A program made the position numbers and the translations under genes. The notes under the pieces were generated by a model, which was given only the letters and a program-made list of their open reading frames with translations, was not told the origin of the DNA and did no database searches. A DNA stretch of 64,000 nucleotides from Fen-1258 sp964441505. GTDB taxonomy: Bacteria; Bacteroidota; Ignavibacteria; Ignavibacteriales; Melioribacteraceae. The stretch is from contig CAYTUV010000011.1 of NCBI GenBank assembly GCA_964441505.1, forward strand, positions 36,419 through 100,418. Reading direction: 5' to 3'. Positions 19,173-27,989 of the stretch are shown here, piece after piece (the stretch's first letter is position 1; each line of letters opens with the position of its first letter).

Positions 19173-19340
19173 TTAGCCTAGATTGGTAATAATAATACCA
19201 AGCAGAGCTAGAATAAGAGTAATCCCTAGAATGATGTTGTTTGAAGATAGGTTATTGAGTGTAGTAACATGCACAACTCTTCCGCTGATGGTTCGAGCCA
19301 TCAAAATCGGATTTGCATTATGTTTGGTTGTGCTGTTCAT
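19173..19340 (-). CDS. Putative ilv operon leader peptide (55 codons, Ile/Leu-rich)
   Basis: An ATG at 19338-19340 opens a 55-codon frame ending in TAA at 19173-19175, between the operon promoter and ilvD. The peptide has 9 Ile, 9 Leu and 3 Val. Residues 36-54 hold 13 Ile/Leu in 19 positions (NNIILGITLILALLGIIITN in that area). Four of nine Leu codons are CTA, a rarely used codon in many bacteria that is also prominent in the E. coli leuL leader. It starts about 14 bases after the predicted transcription start, and no Shine-Dalgarno is visible. The same hydrophobic run would also suit a single membrane helix, so a small membrane protein is the alternative. Position, codon content and size favour a leader peptide sensing branched-chain aminoacyl-tRNA. 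Confidence 0.5.
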   Translation of the reverse strand: MNSTTKHNANPILMARTISGRVVHVTTLNNLSSNNIILGITLILALLGIIITNLG

Positions 19341-19360
19341 TGTGTTATAATTTTAAAATG

Positions 19361-19389
19361 AATATAAACTCCAAAATTCCACTTGTCAA
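19361..19389 (-). promoter_or_regulatory. Promoter of the ilv-leu-cimA operon
   Basis: On the minus strand, TTGACA (19384-19389, a perfect -35) is followed by exactly 17 bases and then TATATT (19361-19366, five of six -10 matches). Transcription would start near 19354, just upstream of the leader ORF and ~295 bases before ilvD. Confidence 0.65.
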
Positions 19390-19392
19390 GTG
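19380..19392. promoter_or_regulatory. 13-bp palindrome over the ilv promoter -35 (candidate operator)
   Basis: CACTTG-T-CAAGTG is a perfect 6-1-6 inverted repeat that contains the -35 hexamer. A dimeric repressor bound here would block RNA polymerase. No regulator gene for it is evident nearby, so this remains a candidate site only. Confidence 0.35.
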
Positions 19393-19516
19393 TAAAAGTA
19401 TTTTTAGAATTATTTTTTTCTCGGAGCTTTTTATCTTCTCCTCAAAAAATCAATTCGTTTTTATAAAATTTTTCAGACTGACTTTCGTCAACTATGTCGA
19501 GGAAAACAAGAAACTC

Positions 19517-22084
19517 CTATGAAATAATTTTAACAGGAAGAATTGTGATGTCATCATACTGAGGCGCTTTATCACGGAAATTCGTTAAATCATGAAGCAG
19601 AATACTTTCAATTAGTGAACATCTCTTCATTGAATTGTCGGTTAATAATTTGATCAATCTTTCATCACCGTAAAATTCATTGGAGCTATTCATCAACTCA
19701 GTCACCCCGTCAGAATAAAAGAAAAACAGATCGTCTTTCTGCATTTGTAAGGATACCTCTTCTAAAGAAGAATTGAACAATTCGCCTCTGTCAAGACCAA
19801 TACCCATTCCATTTGGAGTAAATAGTTCGCTCGCACCATTTCTAATTCTAATTATCGATGGGTGTCCAGCTCTGCAGAAAGTAACTTGATTAGTTTCAAG
19901 ATCGAATAAGGCAAGTGATACTGTTATGAACCAGCTTTTCTCGATATTCTCAAAAATGTTTTTGTTCACTTCGATTAATACTTCGCGAGGTGATCTGCCA
20001 TCAATACAGTAAAGACGAATCATTGTCTGCAACTTAGACATGTAAAAAGATGCGCTTAAACCTTTGCCGGAAACATCTCCAACAACGACGAATATTTTTT
20101 TGTCTGAAATTTTAATCAGATCAAAGTAATCGCCACCAACATGCATGGCCGGTATCATTTTACCTGAAATATCGAGTCCTTCAACTTTTGGGAAAACTTT
20201 TGGAAGTAGTGTTTCCTGAATCCTGCGGGCATTTTCTAAATCGCGTTCCATTTTTTGTTTTTCTGCTTCAGATTCATACAATCTTGCATTCTCAATAGAA
20301 ACAGCTACCTGATTAGCCGCTGAGACTAAGAGATCAATATCCTTTCCCGAAAATCTGGAACCGGATTGTTTCAAACCGAACAACAACAGTCCTATAACCT
20401 TATGCTTGATAAAAAGAGGAATGATAGTATAAATATCTTCAACAATAAAACGGTCGGCGTCATCTTCCCAGATTTCACGGAAATCCTGCCGCTCAAGAAT
20501 AGGTTTCATACCAATTGCAATTCGCTTCAACAGAGAACTTTCAATCAAATTCTTTTTATCATCAATATGGAACCATGAATTGGAAATACCTTGATGCCTT
20601 TTAAGTCTGTAGACATCTTCATCATCGCGCAGCAACAATCCGAATGTCTTTATTCTGAGTGATTTAACAAACATATCCAGAGTAGAATCAAGAATATTAT
20701 CCCGACCGACAATACTTGAAACTTCGTTGCTGAAAGTGAGTAACCGTGTTTGAAAAGCAAACTGTTCGGGATAAAATTTTTCGGTAAGATAATCTTGAAA
20801 CCTGTCTTTGGTCGATTGAAAGACAACGGCAAATACAACAAATACTATTCCTGCAATAGCGCCCTGATATTCTGTACCGATTGCAGCGCTGATAGATTGT
20901 CCAAGCAAATAAATAATAAAGAAATAGATTGCTGCAAGAGTAACTGTTGCCGCACCATATACAATTGTATTCTTAACCACTTCACTTACGTCCATCAGAG
21001 AGTAACGGAATATAGAGTAACCAAATGCTATAGGCAGCGATGCAATTAATATAATCGGCATAAAGTAATAGGGGTTGTTAAAAATAATTCCCGCAATTTG
21101 TCCGGCAATCGTGCTGGTATAAATAATTGCAGCAACGGAAATTAAATAGGAAACCAGAATTACAAAGATTGCATTGCGCTCCTGCTTTGTTTGCAGTCTA
21201 ACATAATTAATAAATAACAGTACCAAACCAATGATTAGACCAAGTCCAACAAGTATTCCAATAATGCTCGCTAGTATAGTATATATTTTACCATTACCTT
21301 TTTCGTTAAAGACGAATAGGATTTTGATTCCAAAAGCAATAATGAACAGAACGTAAGGACCAAAAGTTAAGATCCGATTAAACCATTTTTTGTTGATTAA
21401 AGAAATCTCTTTAGGAAATAAACAGAAGAAACGGACAAGCAAGAATGGAAAGAATGCGCCGCCAATAGTCCAAAGTGTATCAACTGTTAAGAGAAGATAG
21501 ACATTATTAAAGAGAGGATTGAGAACCTGCTGACCCCGGTATAACATTGTTGCCATTGCATAAAGCGTGGCGGCAATTCCAATACGATAAAACACAAGCT
21601 GAGTCTTTCCATCCGTCTTTGCCATTACAACAATGAAACCGACAATAACCCAGATAAATGAAAGAAGAGCAAACGCCAGTCCGGCAAAATTTATCAATTT
21701 TTTAACCAGGACTTTAACTTCAATCACCTTATCCTTTTTCAGAACCGAGTATGTTGCATAATCTCCGGAAGGAACTCTGTCTAAAACACGCGATGCAATT
21801 AATGTATTTTTAACTCTAACTCCATCAATAGACAGAAGTTGATCTCCATTTCTAATACCTACTTGCCACGTTACTCCGCCCTCTTTAACTTGTTCGAAAA
21901 TTATCAACACCGAATCAGAACCAGCAGATTTTTTCTCAACCCAGAGGCATTCATCGTTCGACTGTGCAGTAACTTCAAAAATGAAAAAGAAATTGGCTAA
22001 TCCTATCAATATAAGGACAACAGTTGTTGCCAGAATAAATTTCTTATGATTCTTTATCCAAAATTTTTTCAAATTATCTTTCAT
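19517..22084 (-). CDS. PDZ-membrane-GAF-SpoIIE phosphatase
   Basis: This 855-residue signalling protein has a first membrane helix at about 16-38. A PDZ-like domain follows, outside the membrane (VTWQVGIRNGDQLLSIDGV, about 68-88), then a block of about eight membrane helices (130-400) and a GAF-like sensor (~440-600). A short coiled linker (ENARRIQETLLPKVFP) leads to a PP2C/SpoIIE phosphatase domain. The Mn/Mg-binding residues are intact: GGDYFDLI, GDVSGKGLSA, SDGVTELMN and QYDDITIL. Such enzymes dephosphorylate STAS anti-anti-sigma proteins. It is the last gene of the partner-switching cluster, one base after the previous phosphatase. The extracytoplasmic PDZ suggests it senses envelope peptides or protein ends, which is inference. 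Confidence 0.85.
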   Translation of the reverse strand: MKDNLKKFWIKNHKKFILATTVVLILIGLANFFFIFEVTAQSNDECLWVEKKSAGSDSVLIIFEQVKEGGVTWQVGIRNGDQLLSIDGVRVKNTLIASRVLDRVPSGDYATYSVLKKDKVIEVKVLVKKLINFAGLAFALLSFIWVIVGFIVVMAKTDGKTQLVFYRIGIAATLYAMATMLYRGQQVLNPLFNNVYLLLTVDTLWTIGGAFFPFLLVRFFCLFPKEISLINKKWFNRILTFGPYVLFIIAFGIKILFVFNEKGNGKIYTILASIIGILVGLGLIIGLVLLFINYVRLQTKQERNAIFVILVSYLISVAAIIYTSTIAGQIAGIIFNNPYYFMPIILIASLPIAFGYSIFRYSLMDVSEVVKNTIVYGAATVTLAAIYFFIIYLLGQSISAAIGTEYQGAIAGIVFVVFAVVFQSTKDRFQDYLTEKFYPEQFAFQTRLLTFSNEVSSIVGRDNILDSTLDMFVKSLRIKTFGLLLRDDEDVYRLKRHQGISNSWFHIDDKKNLIESSLLKRIAIGMKPILERQDFREIWEDDADRFIVEDIYTIIPLFIKHKVIGLLLFGLKQSGSRFSGKDIDLLVSAANQVAVSIENARLYESEAEKQKMERDLENARRIQETLLPKVFPKVEGLDISGKMIPAMHVGGDYFDLIKISDKKIFVVVGDVSGKGLSASFYMSKLQTMIRLYCIDGRSPREVLIEVNKNIFENIEKSWFITVSLALFDLETNQVTFCRAGHPSIIRIRNGASELFTPNGMGIGLDRGELFNSSLEEVSLQMQKDDLFFFYSDGVTELMNSSNEFYGDERLIKLLTDNSMKRCSLIESILLHDLTNFRDKAPQYDDITILPVKIIS

Positions 22085-22085
22085 A

Positions 22086-23765
22086 CTATTTGACCTTGAT
22101 TACAAGAGAGGTGATATCATCGGATTGTTCCGCACCATGCGTAAAATCTTCTACACTGCACTTGATATGAGATAAAATGTTCTGTGCACTCTCTTCGTAC
22201 TTTTGACGTGCCAGCAGTTCCAATCGTTCATCAGAGTATTCTTCCCATTTCTCATTCATCGCTTCCGTAATTCCGTCTGTAAAAAGAATAACTGCATCCC
22301 CGGATTGTAGCTGAATTGTCTCTGCCAGATAAGGCACGACCGTCTCCATTACACCAAGTATCATACCGCCTTTTTTCAACTTAGAGATTTCTCCGCTCCG
22401 AATAAGGAGTGGCGGATTGTGTCCTGCGTTTACATAAATTATTTCCTTCTTATCATTATCAATGATGCCCCAGAAAAATGTAATGAAGCTGCCCATGGTA
22501 GTGTTCTCGGCAACAAGATCATTCATCAAAGCAGTTGCATCGGCAAGGTGAAGTTTCATTTTACAAATCGATTTCAGGAAGGCCTGGATATTAGCCATCA
22601 ATAATGCCGCTGGTACACCTTTGCCGGAAACATCTGCTATAGCGAACAAAACTTTATTATCATCCAATTTGACAATATCATAGTAATCACCGCCTACCAT
22701 TCGTGCAGATTTATTGTAAGCAGCTATTTCAAAATTAGACAATACCGGCATTGATTTTGGCAGAAGATTATTCTGTATATTACGCGCAGTTTCAAGATCT
22801 TTTTCGAGGCGCTGCTTATCGAGTGTTTCCTTAAATAGGCGTGCATTTTCTATTGAGATTATTGCAAGACTTCCGACCGATGAAATGAATTCAATATCAG
22901 ATTGATTGTATTGCAGTTCGTTCTTTCTTTTGCCAAGAAGAATCAATCCTTTCGTCTCCCCTTTTATCTGCATCGGGACAATTAAATCAACGCCAACATC
23001 AGCCAACGGTTTAAGATCTTCAATAAACTCGTTTCTTGTTAATGGTCTCATAAACTGGCTGGAATCACATTTCTTAAAAACAGAACGAAGATGAGTTTCA
23101 TCAAAACGATTCTCGAGAAAAGTAAGAATACTTCCGGCACATGAAATTACAGCATATTTAGAGACCAGCATCTGTCCAATTAAGGAATAAACGAGCATCT
23201 TACTTACCATTTCAATTTGCAGAATTCCGCTGAATTCCTTGCTAAGATCGAAAAGAGAAGAAAGCTGATTGACCTTTGCATCCAAATTGCGATTAACCTT
23301 TTTCAATCTTTCGACAATAATCGAATTTTCAATTGCTGTTGAGCCGACATTAAGAATTGTTTTCAAAAAATTAATATCTTCTTCTTCATATGGTTTGTTT
23401 GTTAACCGCTGCCCAAGAATAATCAATCCTTTCAATCCGTCGGATGATTTGATTTCCTGGGAAACAGGAAAATTGTTCTGTCTGGCAAATTCGATTATAC
23501 TTTCATCTGTTTTGTATTCTGTAGAATTAATGCTTGGAAATTTTTCAGAAATCTGTTTAGGGATTCCTTTAGCAACTTTTAGCTCAAGAACATTTTCTTC
23601 ATTGAAGAGGGCAATCAATCCTTTGGTAGTATGGAATTTCCCGAAACAGGTTAGGATGATATTATTGAGTGTAAAATTAAGATCGAGTGTAGAATTGACA
23701 AGATTGCTGAAATCAACGAGAGCTGAAAAATTTCTGAGTACAGAATTGTTATCTAATTGTTGCAT
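22086..23765 (-). CDS. GAF-GAF-SpoIIE phosphatase (soluble)
   Basis: This 559-residue protein has no membrane segments. Two GAF-like domains (about 25-165 and 175-320) precede the linker ETARNIQNNLLPKSMP and a PP2C/SpoIIE domain (~330-559). Metal-site motifs are intact: GGDYYDIV, ADVSGKGVPA, TDGITEAMN, QSDDITSLV. It presumably dephosphorylates a phospho-STAS protein in response to a cytoplasmic signal read by the GAFs. It starts 5 bases after the RsbW-like kinase stop and ends 1 base before the membrane phosphatase. Its ligand is unknown. Confidence 0.85.
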   Translation of the reverse strand: MQQLDNNSVLRNFSALVDFSNLVNSTLDLNFTLNNIILTCFGKFHTTKGLIALFNEENVLELKVAKGIPKQISEKFPSINSTEYKTDESIIEFARQNNFPVSQEIKSSDGLKGLIILGQRLTNKPYEEEDINFLKTILNVGSTAIENSIIVERLKKVNRNLDAKVNQLSSLFDLSKEFSGILQIEMVSKMLVYSLIGQMLVSKYAVISCAGSILTFLENRFDETHLRSVFKKCDSSQFMRPLTRNEFIEDLKPLADVGVDLIVPMQIKGETKGLILLGKRKNELQYNQSDIEFISSVGSLAIISIENARLFKETLDKQRLEKDLETARNIQNNLLPKSMPVLSNFEIAAYNKSARMVGGDYYDIVKLDDNKVLFAIADVSGKGVPAALLMANIQAFLKSICKMKLHLADATALMNDLVAENTTMGSFITFFWGIIDNDKKEIIYVNAGHNPPLLIRSGEISKLKKGGMILGVMETVVPYLAETIQLQSGDAVILFTDGITEAMNEKWEEYSDERLELLARQKYEESAQNILSHIKCSVEDFTHGAEQSDDITSLVIKVK

Positions 23766-23770
23766 GACAA

Positions 23771-24205
23771 TTAGGAAAGATATTTTACTAAAATAACTTG
23801 ATTCTTATTACCTGTAAGAGTCGAATACTTAACCTCATCCATCAGTTTTTTCATCAGAAACATTCCTAAACCGCCGGCGCGTTTCTGTTCATGATACTGA
23901 AGCAAGTCTGGCTCAGGCACGCGAGCCGGATCAAAATGTTTACCCTCATCGGTTATTGAAATAACAAATTTATCGTTTTCCAGATTTGTGGAAATAAAAA
24001 TGTTGCCTTCGGGAGAATACTTATAGGCGTGTTTAATAATATTAGTGCATGCTTCATCAACGGCAAGAATTATCTTTCCGATTGTTTCATCGGGACAATT
24101 GCATTCTTCTGCCGCAGATTTAGTGAACTCTCTTATCAGAGCAAGATTGTCGGTTGTGCTTTTGACAAGTAGTTCTTTCTGAAATATTTTTTTAGAAGAA
24201 TTCAA
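23771..24205 (-). CDS. RsbW/SpoIIAB-like anti-sigma serine kinase
   Basis: This 144-residue GHKL ATPase of the HATPase_c_2 type has the N-box DEACTNIIKHAYKY near residue 50. The G1-like box is ITDEGKHFDPA and the lid/G2 region is KRAGGLGMFLMKKLMDEV. In partner switching, such kinases phosphorylate a STAS protein and sequester a sigma factor or another target. It lies two bases after the STAS gene and just before a phosphatase gene, the classical arrangement. Whether its partner is the ECF factor encoded at 27990-28646 or something else cannot be read from sequence. Confidence 0.85.
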   Translation of the reverse strand: MNSSKKIFQKELLVKSTTDNLALIREFTKSAAEECNCPDETIGKIILAVDEACTNIIKHAYKYSPEGNIFISTNLENDKFVISITDEGKHFDPARVPEPDLLQYHEQKRAGGLGMFLMKKLMDEVKYSTLTGNKNQVILVKYLS

Positions 24206-24207
24206 GG

Positions 24208-24561
24208 TTACCCTACAGAATCAAATTTTTGAAGAGCTTCTTTTTCTTCTTTGAAGAATTCATACAAAATTGGGAAGCCTAGCAGATCAAAAATGTTATA
24301 AACATTTTCCTTCATGTTGGAAAACTTAATATCACCTTTGTTTTCACGCATTGTTTCTACATAAGCCATAAAAACACCCAGCCCGGCACTACTTATGTAC
24401 TTCAACTCATCAAAATTTACAACAACTCTAAACTGCTGTTCGTCGAGTAATTTGTTGAAGACATTCTCGAGTTCCGGTGCGGTATGGGCATCCAGATACC
24501 CTTTTACATCAATCACACTTACGGAACCGACTCCTCGTAAGTTGACATTGAAATCCGCCAT
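24208..24561 (-). CDS. STAS-domain anti-anti-sigma factor
   Basis: This 117-residue protein of the SpoIIAA/RsbV type has the phosphorylation motif YISSAGLGVFMAYVETM near residue 53. Ser phosphorylation by the adjacent RsbW-like kinase and dephosphorylation by the SpoIIE phosphatases would switch its binding. It sits between the 683-residue phosphatase (18 bases) and the kinase (2 bases). A paralogue is at 28827-29165 on the other strand. Confidence 0.88.
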   Translation of the reverse strand: MADFNVNLRGVGSVSVIDVKGYLDAHTAPELENVFNKLLDEQQFRVVVNFDELKYISSAGLGVFMAYVETMRENKGDIKFSNMKENVYNIFDLLGFPILYEFFKEEKEALQKFDSVG

Positions 24562-24579
24562 TAAATCTCTCCCGCTTTA

Positions 24580-26631
24580 TTATTTATTTTGATTCCATTT
24601 AAAAATTACCAGAGTAATATCATCATGTTGAGCATGATTTTTAGAGAACACAGTAAGTTCTCTCATTAGATTATTCGAGATCAGATCCAGATCCATATTG
24701 CAGTTTTTCAAAATCGAAGAATCTAATCTGTCATATCCAAAATCATCTTCCAAATTATTTTTAGCTTCCGGAATACCATCCGAATAACAAATAACAATAT
24801 CATTATTCTTCAATTGAATTTCCATTTCTTTTATTGATGCGGCAAAACCCGTTGTGAAATCTAGTCCAAGTCCTATGCCTGCCGGCTGCATCCTTTCAAT
24901 TTTATCTCCGCTGCAAATATGAATTGGTGTGTGTCCGGCTCTTGCAAAATTAAGAACTCCTGTCTTCTTGTTGATCACACCATAAATGGCAGTCACAAAA
25001 CTCTTTCTCTCCAGACTGCATTTAAGAATATTATTTACATTTATTAGAAGTTCACGGGGATTAAAAATTAATTTCGACAGGGATTCAAAAATTCCTTTTA
25101 CTTCAGCCATAATAAATGCAGCGCTGATTCCTTTACCAGAAACATCCGCCACAACGAATCCTAATCTGTCTTTGTCTAATTCAAAGAAATCGTAATAGTC
25201 GCCGCCTACCTCAAAAGCCGGAACAAAGAGTGCCGAGATGTGAAGTTGATCTGAACTTGGGATTGTAGTTGGAAGAATTTTTCTTTGTATATCACGCGCC
25301 ACATCGAATTCTTTTTCCAGCCGCTCTTTTTCGATCGATTCTTTAATAAGTTTTGCATTTTCCAAAGCAACGGATGCAAAATCGGCAAATGCCCCAATGG
25401 ATTTGATTTCATCAGCATTAAAACTGGAATCATGCTGACGTGCAGTGAACAAGTATCCGTTAATGGTATTGTGAACTTTGAGTGGCGCTACTGCAATTGA
25501 TTTGAAATTGAAAGTCCGTACGTCGTTTTTTATTGCCACTTTTATGGCCTCTGGATGAATGATAGTAACATCAAATATTTCATAATCTTCCGATTCAAGT
25601 ATCACTTTGGTAATTTTATCAGCCTCAACAAATCCAATATTCAGAACTGAATTAAGTTCAATTTCATCATTCACCTTCGTAACCAACCATGCCGCCTCGG
25701 TATTACATACTTTCGTTGTGGTCGATGTAATTGTTTCTGCAAGTTCTTTGAAATCGAAAACCTGTGTAATCAATTTAGTTAGATCCATCAAAGATGAAAC
25801 TTCCTCTACTTTATGGTCAAATGCCTCTGCAGTAGGAAGATGAAAAAGAGTGGTGAAGAATATTACTCCAAAATTTATGGTACCGTAAATCATTAACAAA
25901 TCTATAAACGTGTGAAGTCCGGGAGAGAAAGCATATAAAAGCTGACGGACTATATTATTCTCAATTACAATTGCATAGTTCATACCAAATAGAATCGACA
26001 GAACAATTGAGATGATAAGCAAATAATATTTCTGCTTCTTTGTTAAAAACGCAATCCAGGAAACACGCAGAGAGTTAAGAAATATTAAGACAATTGTAAC
26101 AACATAAAAGGCATCTTTCGGATAGTCGAAGTTCGAATCAAATTTGACAAGAATATTTGAGAAATAACTCAAAGCAAAAAACACCAGCATCGTGTTGAAG
26201 TAAGTACTCGGATCTTTTTTCTGTCGTAGAAAAAACAGTTCCCGGAAAGTTGAAAAGATGTAAACAATTGCGCCTATAAAAACGAAAGTAAGAAGGACTG
26301 AAAATAGAGAATTAAAAAATCCAACTCCGTTACTGTTTCCGGGTGTACCTAATAAAGCCTTAACAACCGAAACAATAAAAAAGATAAGCGCAGCAAGTAT
26401 GCCTGCATTTAATACTAATGAAAATGGTGAATCAACTTTGGAATTTAAAAATCGATAGATGTAATTATATGAGAGGAAAACAGTAAGGAATACAAGGATT
26501 TCGCCGCATATGAAAAGAATTGTCGAATCATGTTGTGGAAATAATAGATTGAATAAAAAAAGTAAAATAGAAACGAGTATTGTATTCTCGAGACCACGGG
26601 AATTTGTCAATATTTTTATTCTGTCACGCAT
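24580..26631 (-). CDS. Membrane GAF-SpoIIE phosphatase
   Basis: This 683-residue protein has an N-terminal half with about eight hydrophobic helices (residues 15-270), then a GAF-like domain (~285-430). A coiled linker (FDVARDIQRKILPTTIP) and a PP2C/SpoIIE domain (~450-683) follow. The metal-site residues are all present: GGDYYDFF, ADVSGKGISA, SDGIPEAKN, QHDDITLVI. Unlike the 855-residue paralogue it lacks a PDZ domain. It leads the STAS-kinase-phosphatase-phosphatase run. An 85-base gap separates it from the upstream gene and may hold a promoter, though none is clear. Confidence 0.85.
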   Translation of the reverse strand: MRDRIKILTNSRGLENTILVSILLFLFNLLFPQHDSTILFICGEILVFLTVFLSYNYIYRFLNSKVDSPFSLVLNAGILAALIFFIVSVVKALLGTPGNSNGVGFFNSLFSVLLTFVFIGAIVYIFSTFRELFFLRQKKDPSTYFNTMLVFFALSYFSNILVKFDSNFDYPKDAFYVVTIVLIFLNSLRVSWIAFLTKKQKYYLLIISIVLSILFGMNYAIVIENNIVRQLLYAFSPGLHTFIDLLMIYGTINFGVIFFTTLFHLPTAEAFDHKVEEVSSLMDLTKLITQVFDFKELAETITSTTTKVCNTEAAWLVTKVNDEIELNSVLNIGFVEADKITKVILESEDYEIFDVTIIHPEAIKVAIKNDVRTFNFKSIAVAPLKVHNTINGYLFTARQHDSSFNADEIKSIGAFADFASVALENAKLIKESIEKERLEKEFDVARDIQRKILPTTIPSSDQLHISALFVPAFEVGGDYYDFFELDKDRLGFVVADVSGKGISAAFIMAEVKGIFESLSKLIFNPRELLINVNNILKCSLERKSFVTAIYGVINKKTGVLNFARAGHTPIHICSGDKIERMQPAGIGLGLDFTTGFAASIKEMEIQLKNNDIVICYSDGIPEAKNNLEDDFGYDRLDSSILKNCNMDLDLISNNLMRELTVFSKNHAQHDDITLVIFKWNQNK

Positions 26632-26716
26632 TATGTTTGATTACCATCTTTAATACGCTCTGTGGGATTTACAGGATATTTTATCTGACTGATGAAACTG
26701 ACATTTAGGGACGCTC

Positions 26717-27985
26717 TTATTTCAGAGTATCAACTTTAACTTTGCTCTTCTTCTTCTTGAAGTCCTTTGTAGCCCGAAGCATATCTTCCTGTATTTTTTT
26801 CTTTAGTGAGTCTTTCATATATGGATTAAATAATTTTGAAAGGGAGTCCATTTGAGCGCCAAATTTCTCCCAATCCTGTCCGCCTGTTTTTGCAAGCATC
26901 TCCATAGTCTTATTTACAATTTCGTAAGGATTAATGATAGTTTCCGGCGATTCAGGGATTCTGGGTCGGCCTGAATTTTTAGAATCGAATCTACCTAGTT
27001 CGAAATGAAGCGAGATTTTTTTCATTTTACTAGCTGCTTCATTTAACTTAACTCTGACTTTTTCATTAATTGACTTTGCCAACTCCATCGATTCGACGGG
27101 AACCACAACTTTGAAAAAATTTGAATCAGTATTGAAAGAGATGGCAGTGGGTGGTACTATATTTCTACCCGAAAGAGTTGCGTGTGATCCTTCATACTCA
27201 ATCTCTAGATTTGGCACAGATGGACTAATCTCTAATTTATCTTTTTCAATAGCACTTAAGTGTTTATTAAATTTTTCCTGATCCCATTTGAAATATGAAC
27301 GAGCAACGGTGTCGGGAGTTATTAGAAGATATTCATTCTGCGAAATTTTTTTGGCAGACGAGATTATATTGGCAAATTCATTTTTATCATGATAGTTAAA
27401 ATTCTCTGCAAACAGATCTTTAGATTTGGCCTGATTAATTTTCTGCGCAAAGGTGACTAAATCAGCAAGAACAGCCTGCTGAAGCTCACCCAACTTTGGA
27501 TTTACAGCATAGGTATTTTTTTCGTTTACTAAAATTGATGAGTAGATTTCTTTCTTATATGAATTAAGAATTGAATCGGCCTCTTCCTTTTGTACGTCAT
27601 TCATCCCCATATATTTGACAAATGTCTCATAGTTCTTTGTATTGGGATTATATCTGGTGGATTTAATTACAAAAGTATCACTGCCGGATTGTCCACCTGA
27701 AATTTCAAGTATCTTATTTCTATCCTTATCCAAGGGCAAAGTATTATACAGAGCAAAATTAAAAATGTCTTCGTCAGAAATTTTAGTTTGATATAAGAGC
27801 GGCTTCAAATTTTCCGCATAGAAAGAAAGGAGGTTGTTCTTTCCCTCTTCTATCATTTTGCTTATATCCCGTTTATTGTGCTTGAAGAACAACATGAGAG
27901 AAATTGTGAGAAATATTAGAAAAATAAATGGGAAATATTTTCTGACTTGCCCAAAACCAAAATTTTTTTTTCTCGATTTTTCCAT
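26717..27985 (-). CDS. Unknown single-pass membrane protein next to an ECF sigma factor
   Basis: This 422-residue protein belongs to no family I recognise. A basic N-terminus (KSRKKNFGFGQVRKYF) and one membrane helix (about 17-33) predict a short cytoplasmic tail and a large extracytoplasmic domain. That domain is mostly helical and Lys/Asn-rich, with a proline-rich patch (GRPRIPESPETIINPYE) near 345 and a lysine-rich C-terminus. No zinc-binding HxxxCxxC anti-sigma motif is visible. Its start is 4 bases after the ECF sigma gene stop, the usual place of an anti-sigma factor. The N-terminal tail of ~16 residues is short for sigma binding. Candidate roles are a membrane regulator of the sigma factor or its target. 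Confidence 0.6.
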   Translation of the reverse strand: MEKSRKKNFGFGQVRKYFPFIFLIFLTISLMLFFKHNKRDISKMIEEGKNNLLSFYAENLKPLLYQTKISDEDIFNFALYNTLPLDKDRNKILEISGGQSGSDTFVIKSTRYNPNTKNYETFVKYMGMNDVQKEEADSILNSYKKEIYSSILVNEKNTYAVNPKLGELQQAVLADLVTFAQKINQAKSKDLFAENFNYHDKNEFANIISSAKKISQNEYLLITPDTVARSYFKWDQEKFNKHLSAIEKDKLEISPSVPNLEIEYEGSHATLSGRNIVPPTAISFNTDSNFFKVVVPVESMELAKSINEKVRVKLNEAASKMKKISLHFELGRFDSKNSGRPRIPESPETIINPYEIVNKTMEMLAKTGGQDWEKFGAQMDSLSKLFNPYMKDSLKKKIQEDMLRATKDFKKKKSKVKVDTLK

Positions 27986-27989
27986 TTGT

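Noticed and set aside
23269..23796. 175-codon open frame on the plus strand
   Set aside because: Antisense to the GAF-GAF phosphatase; no motif and no promoter or ribosome site.
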